Assembly: GCF_003194385.1 (NCBI RefSeq)
Contig: NZ_LAPT01000021.1
Coordinates: 1-64,000 of the forward strand
Reading direction: 5' to 3'
Length of the DNA: 64,000 nucleotides
Source: Pokkaliibacter plantistimulans
GTDB taxonomy: Bacteria; Pseudomonadota; Gammaproteobacteria; Pseudomonadales; Balneatricaceae
The translations under genes and the position numbers were made by a program. Within the stretch, counting starts at the first letter, position 1; every line of letters starts with the position of its first letter. This document shows positions 58,519 to 64,000 of the stretch, one piece after another. Under the pieces are notes generated by a model. That model was given only the letters and a program-made list of their open reading frames with translations, ran no database searches and was not told the DNA's origin.

Positions 58519-59646
58519 CTACGCTTGCTGCTGAGCTGCCAGTTGCTGGCGTTCGAAGTGTGCATATTCGGTCATCATTCGTAGCATCAGATTGAGTGTG
58601 CCCTGACGCGACTTACCATCTTTCCAGATGGCCAGCGGCATTTGCTGGATAAGGGGATAGAGCGCGTTGAGAAACTGCAGATGATGCAACGGTGACTGGC
58701 CCACGGCGTCATCACTCAGGGTTTTGATTTCCCTTGGGTAAATATTTGACTGGGTAAACTCCACCAGTCGGCGGGTCAGGCGGGCTGCGCTCATTTGTCG
58801 GGCCATGTGTTTGGCCGCCATTTTGTTAAGCAGCTCACGGCTGCCATTAAGAATGTTGCTCAGCTGCTGACTGGCTGTCAGGTCACGCAGTAATACACGC
58901 AGCTGATTGACGGGGAGAGAGGGGAATTGTGAGCGCAGATCATCATCCATGGCGCGCATCAGCGTGTGGATGCCCTGGCTGAAATGATGCTCATCGAACT
59001 GGCTGAGCAAAGCATCAAAAATCGCAGCCAGTGACGCCTGGCCAACAATATTGCGGTAATAAAGACTGCGGATGTTTTGCCGTTGTTGCGGGTCCTGACT
59101 GAACATCGCCAGCGCTTCTGCGGTATTGATGCCTGCCTGTACTTCCGCGCCGTGTTCGCTGTGCAATGACTGCACAACTTGCTGAAGGTTATTGAGTAGC
59201 GTGCCGTTGCCCTGTGCCTTGGCTCGGTGCATGGCGTGTTGAGCCAATACTTCCGCCTTGGCAGGGTCACCTCCTACCAAGTCTAGCAATTGATCCAGCG
59301 AGAACTTCTGCTGTCCCATTGCCAGTAACTTGCGAACATCTTCATCCAGCCTGCTGTCAGCATGGCTGTTCAACAGGGTGTAAAGTGCTTCCAGCTTTTC
59401 AATGCGCAGCAACGTTCGCGGTTTAACCGAGCGCTCTTCCAGTGATTTGCTATGGCGCTCCACGCTTTCGCTGAACTTCATGGAGATTTCTTCCATGGAG
59501 TCTGCCAGTGCATCTTCAGCAATACTTTTCAGATCAACCTTTTCCGCCGGGGTGGAAGACGTCACCGGTGGGCTGTAGAAAGAGGTATCCAGTGTAGTGG
59601 CATCGGGCGTGGGGGTGATGCTCATGTTCATAGGATGATCTGCCAT
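58519..59646 (-). CDS. sctW: Type III secretion gatekeeper SctW (HrpJ)
   Basis: This 375-residue, mainly helical protein matches the HrpJ/YopN/InvE gatekeeper family: an N-terminal unstructured Ser/Thr-rich segment (about 1-35), then an HrpJ domain (RIEKLEALYTLLNS to ALYQN-like SLYYRNIVG) and a C-terminal TyeA-like helical part. It sets secretion order and is itself exported. Starts at 59646, 59631 or 59625 are possible. It heads the operon, right after an hrp box, as hrpJ does in Pseudomonas and Erwinia. Confidence 0.85.
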   Translation of the reverse strand: MADHPMNMSITPTPDATTLDTSFYSPPVTSSTPAEKVDLKSIAEDALADSMEEISMKFSESVERHSKSLEERSVKPRTLLRIEKLEALYTLLNSHADSRLDEDVRKLLAMGQQKFSLDQLLDLVGGDPAKAEVLAQHAMHRAKAQGNGTLLNNLQQVVQSLHSEHGAEVQAGINTAEALAMFSQDPQQRQNIRSLYYRNIVGQASLAAIFDALLSQFDEHHFSQGIHTLMRAMDDDLRSQFPSLPVNQLRVLLRDLTASQQLSNILNGSRELLNKMAAKHMARQMSAARLTRRLVEFTQSNIYPREIKTLSDDAVGQSPLHHLQFLNALYPLIQQMPLAIWKDGKSRQGTLNLMLRMMTEYAHFERQQLAAQQQA

Positions 59647-59664
59647 TGCAAGGTTCTGTCAGTG

Positions 59665-59692
59665 TGGGTGGCCATCCCTCAGACTGAGTTCC
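59665..59692 (-). promoter_or_regulatory. hrp box (HrpL sigma-factor promoter) of sctW operon
   Basis: On the minus strand the sequence reads GGAACT-N15-CCACCCA, one base off the HrpL consensus GGAACC-N15/16-CCACNNA. It ends 18 bases before the sctW start codon and points into the operon. Confidence 0.8.
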
Positions 59693-59808
59693 TCAGTGGT
59701 CTTGGTTGGAAAATTTTTTACTGCGATATGCAATCAGTAAGCGTATAACAGCCACTCACTTCTGGGCCCCTTCATAAGGTGATGGGGCTGTTGCTGGGTG
59801 GGCATACC

Positions 59809-61551
59809 ATGTTGACGCTGAAGGTGGGGCAAAAATTCTGGCTGGGCAGTGCAGTTATCCTGGTGGGGTTGTTGGTGCTTAGCAGTGAGCTGTTGTTCCA
59901 GCAATGGCAGCGCTGGCGCAATCTTGAGCTGAGCAGACTTGATCTCGCTGACTTTCACTCGGCAATGCTGGCATTCAATGCGGTGTCTGCAGAGCGAGGC
60001 CCAGCCAATAATCGTCTGACCGCTGCAGGTCGGCAGACGGAAAGTCAGTTGCAGTTGGATCAGTCTCGACGGGAAACTAATCTGGCATTTGATCAGTTGG
60101 AGGTAGGGCTGCGTGAGCAGTCCTACCGGTTTGGTCTGGCGGAACAGTTTCAGTACGCGCGCCACAATCTGACGGTGGCGCGAGCGCGAGTGGATGAAGT
60201 TGCGACGATAAACCCTGGTCAGCGTCAGCCGATGACCATCCAGTCGGCGATCGATGCCATGTTCGGTGTGATCAATGTGCTTCGCCCGCCCATCAATGAG
60301 CTACAGACAGCGATACTGCAGCGCAATCCGCATCTGACTCAGGCTATTCTCACCGCACGTGTGATGACGGAGCTCCGTGATTACTACGGTCGGCTTGGTT
60401 CTGCGTTGATTGTTCCTCTAAATAGTGGCAGTGCTATTGATCAGCAGCGGCAATGGACCCTCTTTCACTTGAAGGGGCGCATCAGTCAGCTTACCGAGCA
60501 GGTCGATGTGCTGATCAAGCCCTATCAGGGCGGCTCACAGCGTTACGGCATTAACCGCGAGCAATTGCGCAATGGTCTGCAGACTGCGCTGGCTATGGTC
60601 GATAAGTTGATGACCGAGGGCTTGTTGGCGGGGCGTTACTCTATGACGGCGCGTGAGTTTACCGATACCTATGTGCCTAATCTGAACATGTTGGAACGAT
60701 ATCGTGATCGGGTGATGCTGCTCAGCCAGCGTGACGTCGTTGCTGCCACCGAAGTGGCACTAGGGCATCTGGTGACTTCAGCTGTCCTCTCTGTTGTGGT
60801 GACGGTGATCCTGTTGCTGGTGCTCTGGCGCCTGAACAGTGCCGTGCTCTTGCCGCTGCTGCGTGCCAGGAATGAGCTACTTGCGCTGGCAAGCGGAGAG
60901 CTCAAGGAGCCTCCGGCCATTCCGCGCAGCTATCGGGGGGAAATTCGTCAGCTCTATGTGGCACTGGATATTCTGCGTCAGGAGTTAAAGATCCGGGCGC
61001 GAGAAGAGGAAGAGCGTGCGGCCTTCAACGTCATGCTTAAGGTGCAGGCAGAAACGGATCCGCTCACCGGGCTATTCAATCGTCGGACGCTGGAGATTGC
61101 CGGGCGCAGGCTGGCCGACTACACCATGGATGATCGTGTGGGGTTGATACTGCTGGATATCGATTGCTTCAAAAGGGTCAATGATGATCATGGCCATCTG
61201 GCTGGAGATGAAGTGCTGAAGGAAGTTGCCCGGCGCCTTCGTCAGCGTGTCCCGGCATCCATGACACTGGCCCGTTACGGTGGGGAAGAGTTTGCCATCC
61301 TCTGTGATGACGCGGGTAAGGACACCTTGTTGAAGCTGGCCGATGTATTGCGACTGGTCATTGCCAGTGTACCCATTGACCTGCTGAAAGACGTGTCGCT
61401 GACTGTGACCGCCAGTGCGGGCGTTGCGATGAAGCGCGCTGATTTGCGCACCTGGCATGACCTGTTTGCCGAGGCAGACCGGGCGTTGTATCAGGCCAAG
61501 GCTAAGGGACGCAACTGCGTAGTCATCGCTGAACTTGAACAAACAGTCTGA
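59809..61551 (+). CDS. Diguanylate cyclase with periplasmic sensor, divergent from sctW
   Basis: From Met 59809 the protein is 580 residues; GTG 59779 and ATG 59782 are alternatives. A first helix (GQKFWLGSAVILVGLLVL) is followed by a roughly 290-residue helical periplasmic domain, a second helix (AVLSVVVTVILLLVLWRL), a HAMP-like linker and a GGDEF domain. The domain is canonical: DPLTGLFNRRTLE, DIDCFKRVNDDHGHLAGD and RYGGEEF. No RxxD I-site precedes GGEEF (PASM at that place). It should make c-di-GMP without product inhibition. The 160-base gap to sctW holds the hrp box of the opposite strand. Confidence 0.88.
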   Translation: MLTLKVGQKFWLGSAVILVGLLVLSSELLFQQWQRWRNLELSRLDLADFHSAMLAFNAVSAERGPANNRLTAAGRQTESQLQLDQSRRETNLAFDQLEVGLREQSYRFGLAEQFQYARHNLTVARARVDEVATINPGQRQPMTIQSAIDAMFGVINVLRPPINELQTAILQRNPHLTQAILTARVMTELRDYYGRLGSALIVPLNSGSAIDQQRQWTLFHLKGRISQLTEQVDVLIKPYQGGSQRYGINREQLRNGLQTALAMVDKLMTEGLLAGRYSMTAREFTDTYVPNLNMLERYRDRVMLLSQRDVVAATEVALGHLVTSAVLSVVVTVILLLVLWRLNSAVLLPLLRARNELLALASGELKEPPAIPRSYRGEIRQLYVALDILRQELKIRAREEEERAAFNVMLKVQAETDPLTGLFNRRTLEIAGRRLADYTMDDRVGLILLDIDCFKRVNDDHGHLAGDEVLKEVARRLRQRVPASMTLARYGGEEFAILCDDAGKDTLLKLADVLRLVIASVPIDLLKDVSLTVTASAGVAMKRADLRTWHDLFAEADRALYQAKAKGRNCVVIAELEQTV

Positions 61552-61625
61552 GGGAGGGGCTTAACTCTATAAGCCCCTATACAAGGAAAGATTCAAAGGG
61601 AAAGATCCGGCAAGCCCAGGTCTGT

Positions 61626-61988
61626 TCAGTTCTTGCGGCCGCTGATGATGTCGGCGATATGTTCAATTACGCGTGCAGCCGTCAGCGCTGCATCCTGCTG
61701 TAATTCATCCAGCCCCTTGGCGTCATTAACAAAGCGCTCCTCCATTTCGCCGATGTAACGCGAAAAGTCGAATCGGTCTGCCTGTTCTGCCGCCGTCGGT
61801 GCTTTGCCCAGTGTGATCTGCAGGCGTTCGATCACCATGGCAATGGCAGTCTCAAAGGCGGCACGTTGAGCAGGAGTAAGGTAGCCATCGCCCTTGTCGA
61901 GTAATTCCTGCCAGGAATCTGGAGTGCTGGTTGGTGTGCTGGAGGCTGCAGTGCTGTTGTCAAAGCCCAGCAGATCGGTGTTGCTCAT
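61626..61988 (-). CDS. Unknown 120-residue protein of the T3SS region
   Basis: I do not recognise this protein. It has a Ser/Thr/Pro-rich N-terminus (FDNSTAASSTPTSTPDS) of the sort seen in type III secreted proteins, then a compact acidic helical part (LTPAQRAAFETAIAMVIERLQ, FVNDAKGLDELQQDAALTAARVIEHIADII). There are no Cys residues and no membrane segment. It follows the harpin gene on the same strand. It could be a chaperone, a small secreted protein or a regulator. No hrp box was found directly in front of it. Confidence 0.65.
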   Translation of the reverse strand: MSNTDLLGFDNSTAASSTPTSTPDSWQELLDKGDGYLTPAQRAAFETAIAMVIERLQITLGKAPTAAEQADRFDFSRYIGEMEERFVNDAKGLDELQQDAALTAARVIEHIADIISGRKN

Positions 61989-62223
61989 GGTTGTGTCCTC
62001 TGACGATCCCTGCTGAAAAGATAAATAGCAGGGTGATTAGCAGTGGTGGTGAATATGTTGGCTCGTGTCGTCGGTACTTCCGATGTATACGTTTAACTTA
62101 GCCGATACCTTAAACCTGCTGATGCCTGTAGGCAGGCGCTGAAAGAAAGTGTCAAACCACTGAGTGCAATTGCTCGGTTCGACAAACCGGCATGAAGTAA
62201 GGGTCAGTGATCCCGGCGACAAG

Positions 62224-62251
62224 GGGCAACCTGAGCGAATTCAGGTTGCCC
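62224..62251 (-). terminator. Hairpin after the harpin gene
   Basis: GGGCAACCTGA and TCAGGTTGCCC form an 11-bp perfect stem with a six-base loop, 20 bases past the harpin stop. The following CTTGTCG is poor in T, so it may stabilise the harpin mRNA or weakly terminate. The rest of the 282-base gap to the 120-residue gene holds nothing else convincing. Confidence 0.6.
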
Positions 62252-62270
62252 GTGTGAATGGGTGACAAAA

Positions 62271-63164
62271 TCAACTCATCTGAATCGATAGTTCAATGTT
62301 GGGACCGTTTTGGCCGCCCAATCCGCCAAGGCCACCGCCCATACCACCACCGGCCTGACCAAAGGTGCCGGAGTTGTTGTCCATCATTTTGGCAACCAGC
62401 TTCAGCAGGTCTTTCAGCAAGTCCTGAATCTGACCGCCACCATCCTGAGTGGGGGAAATGGCGTTGCTGAGTGAGTTTTCGCCGGCGCCTTTCATAAGTG
62501 AGTTGCCAATGTCGACCAGGCTCTTGCCGAGGTCTTCCGAGCTCAACCCTCCCAAGCCACCGGCGCCGCCCAGGCCGTTCCCGCCGCCCAGTCCACCCGC
62601 TCCACCCAGACCACTGTTGCCGCCGACACCGCCTGAACCGCCACCCGTGCCTCCACCTGAGCCAATGCCACCGACACCGCCCTGACCTCCACCCATGCCG
62701 GAGTTGTTTCCACCCTGGCCGCCGTTCATCATCATTTGCATCATGGCCATCAGCAGCATCTTCATCAGGTCTTCCATATTCATCTGACCGTCTGAGCCGC
62801 CATTGCTGCTGCCACCGCTGCCGGAACCGCCCTGACCGTTGGCCTGATCAGTGCCGCCGTTCTTCTGCATCTTGTCCATGAGCTCCTTGAGCATGTCGCC
62901 CAGCTCTGAGCCCTGACCACCTTGCGAATTACCCAGCCCGCCATTCTGGCCACCGGATTGTCCGCCCTGGGCACCCTGGCCCTGCGCCATCTGAATCAGC
63001 GCCTTGACCAACAGCTCGACCAGCTTTTCCAGGCCGTTGCTGCCCTGACCTGAACCTTGCAGGCCCTGGTTCTGACCGTTCTGGCCAAGGCCTGACGAAA
63101 AATCGGAATTACCCAGCGGGCTGAAGCCGCCAATGGAGTTGGACTGTATGCTCATCGTGGACAT
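62271..63164 (-). CDS. Glycine-rich harpin-like type III secreted protein
   Basis: From Met 63164, which has AGGAAGGG in front, the protein is 297 residues. Roughly a third are Gly, with many Gln, Ser, Asn, Met and Leu, and no Cys. Three amphipathic helices (EKLVELLVKALIQMAQ; MEDLMKMLLMAMMQMM; IQDLLKDLLKLVAKMM) are separated by Gly-rich stretches including a repeated GLGGAGGLGG. This is the composition of harpins (HrpZ, HrpN, HpaG), exported by Hrp systems to aid translocation or provoke plant responses. An hrp box with a perfect consensus lies upstream. The exact family is unclear. Confidence 0.8.
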   Translation of the reverse strand: MSTMSIQSNSIGGFSPLGNSDFSSGLGQNGQNQGLQGSGQGSNGLEKLVELLVKALIQMAQGQGAQGGQSGGQNGGLGNSQGGQGSELGDMLKELMDKMQKNGGTDQANGQGGSGSGGSSNGGSDGQMNMEDLMKMLLMAMMQMMMNGGQGGNNSGMGGGQGGVGGIGSGGGTGGGSGGVGGNSGLGGAGGLGGGNGLGGAGGLGGLSSEDLGKSLVDIGNSLMKGAGENSLSNAISPTQDGGGQIQDLLKDLLKLVAKMMDNNSGTFGQAGGGMGGGLGGLGGQNGPNIELSIQMS

Positions 63165-63305
63165 AACGTTTCCCTTCCTGTTCGTAATCAAATGTCCGGC
63201 CCTGTATTAAGGTCCGGGATAGATGATGGTAGGGAGCGACCCTTGTCACGGTCGCTGGTCTGAGGTGCTGCGGGATAAGAGGTTGCTCCACGCCATTCCG
63301 CTGAA

Positions 63306-63333
63306 TGAGTGGTATGCACTTTGCTGAGGTTCC
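63306..63333 (-). promoter_or_regulatory. hrp box of the harpin gene
   Basis: The minus strand reads GGAACC-N15-CCACTCA, a full match to the HrpL consensus. It lies about 140 bases before the harpin start codon, in the 314-base gap between the harpin and the response-regulator gene. I see no other feature in that gap. Confidence 0.88.
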
Positions 63334-63478
63334 CCTTAGGAGCAGGGTAAGGTCGAAAAAGCGCAGCAATTACGCAAATCTAGTCGGTAATAACGGTAGG
63401 GGGATAACTGACAGCGGATCAGGGAAATGTGCCGGCGAGTGCCTGGGATTGATTCACCGGCCACACAGAGGGCGTGAG

Positions 63479-64000
63479 CTATCTGATCAGGTTGTGGGCG
63501 AGGGCATAACGCACAATTTCTGTATGGCTGGAAAAGCTCATTTTTTGCATCAGCCGGAATTTATGGGTGCTGACTGTTTTGTTGCTGATGCACAGTTCTT
63601 CAGCGATTTCATTGACGCTGAGGCCGCGTGCCAGCAGGCAGAAAATATGAAATTCCCGCTTCGACAGACTGTCATGTTTGGGTGTATCGATCGCCTCGTC
63701 AAAGTCGAAGGCGAGTTTTTCGGCCACATCGGACTGGATATAGCGGCCTCCCTGAGCCAGCTTGCGAATCCCGGCGATCAGGGTGTTGGCATCGCAGTCC
63801 TTGCTGAGATAGCCGCGTGCCCCTGCGCGGATGGTGCGGCGGGCAATCTGCGTCTCATTGTGCATGCTGAGTATCAGAATCGGCAGCTCAGGATAGCGCT
63901 TGGCGATAGTTTCAATCAGGGGAATGCCACTGAGTCCTGGCATCAAAATATCCAGAGTCAGAATGTCAGGCTGCTGCTGCTCCAGAATGGTCAACAGATG
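63479..64000 (-). CDS. NarL/LuxR-type response regulator, cut by window edge
   Basis: This partial gene runs off the right edge, so the N-terminal acidic residues of the receiver are missing; the first in-frame Met (63994) is inside the receiver domain and not the start. The phospho-acceptor Asp is in ILTLDILMPGLSG, the switch Lys in GARGYLSKDCD, and a LuxR helix-turn-helix follows (LSKREFHIFCLLARGLSVNEIAEELCISNKTVSTHKFRL in part). Position between the harpin and the presumed rest of the cluster is like hrpY of Erwinia, which with HrpX controls hrpS. That identity is inferred. Confidence 0.85.
   Translation of the reverse strand, partial: HLLTILEQQQPDILTLDILMPGLSGIPLIETIAKRYPELPILILSMHNETQIARRTIRAGARGYLSKDCDANTLIAGIRKLAQGGRYIQSDVAEKLAFDFDEAIDTPKHDSLSKREFHIFCLLARGLSVNEIAEELCISNKTVSTHKFRLMQKMSFSSHTEIVRYALAHNLIR

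Noticed and set aside
62037..62222. 61-codon minus-strand frame between harpin and the 120-residue gene
   Set aside because: Begins with TTG directly after a hairpin, lacks a ribosome-binding site and any motif.
62449..62881. Pro-, His- and Arg-rich plus-strand frames
   Set aside because: Mirror image of the glycine-rich harpin codons; the low complexity is a by-product.

Overview
The window looks like a chromosomal segment of a gammaproteobacterium of the Oceanospirillales/Pseudomonadales type. Three blocks of gene order support this: cspD / clpS-clpA / infA / bpt-aat / ftsK-lolA-rarA-crcB-serS, icd / rluE-nudJ-mnmA-hflD-purB, and betIBA followed by a choline ABC transporter. Genus cannot be fixed from the sequence; a marine or plant-associated Oceanospirillales member is my inference. 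I see no rRNA, tRNA, CRISPR array, IS transposase or phage gene.

Layout. 1-257: window edge and a dispersed-repeat-like element with imperfect terminal inverted repeats. 258-10300: transporters, a MarR regulator, threonine aldolase, GIY-YIG protein and a csdA-csdE-tcdA sulfur/tRNA-modification module. 10447-12809: a probable sigma-54-driven ammonium transporter and 3-hydroxybutyrate dehydrogenase. 13010-20223: betI-betB-betA and choX-choW-choV, which together import choline and oxidise it to glycine betaine. A structured leader precedes choX. 20329-25000: ribE, a GST, dusC and an orphan BatD-like protein. 25043-44052: housekeeping genes (pyrD, purB, mnmA, icd, clpSA, infA, aat/bpt, ftsK, lolA, rarA, crcB, serS). 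44241-46124: kdgK and kdgR. 46185-47144: mmuM.

47255-64000 is the main accessory region: a Hrp-type (Hrp1-like) type III secretion gene cluster on the minus strand. The order, in transcription direction, is sctW(hrpJ)-[GNAT]-sctV-[GGDEF-like]-sctD(hrpQ)-sctN-sctO-sctP-sctQ-sctR-sctS-sctT-sctU. To its right are a divergent diguanylate cyclase (+ strand), a 120-aa unknown gene, a glycine-rich harpin-like gene and a truncated LuxR/NarL response regulator. Two HrpL-type hrp boxes (GGAACY-N15-CCACNNA) can be read upstream of sctW and of the harpin gene.

The most unusual feature is that the secretion operon carries a GNAT acetyltransferase and a membrane GGDEF protein. The GGDEF protein has a degenerate active site (NGDEF, first metal-binding Asp replaced) but an intact RxxD I-site. 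Divergent from sctW lies a second GGDEF protein with a canonical active site and no I-site. This suggests a local c-di-GMP producer/receptor pair wired to type III secretion. The outer-ring and inner-ring genes (sctC, sctJ), pilin, hrpL and hrpS are not in the window and are expected to the right.
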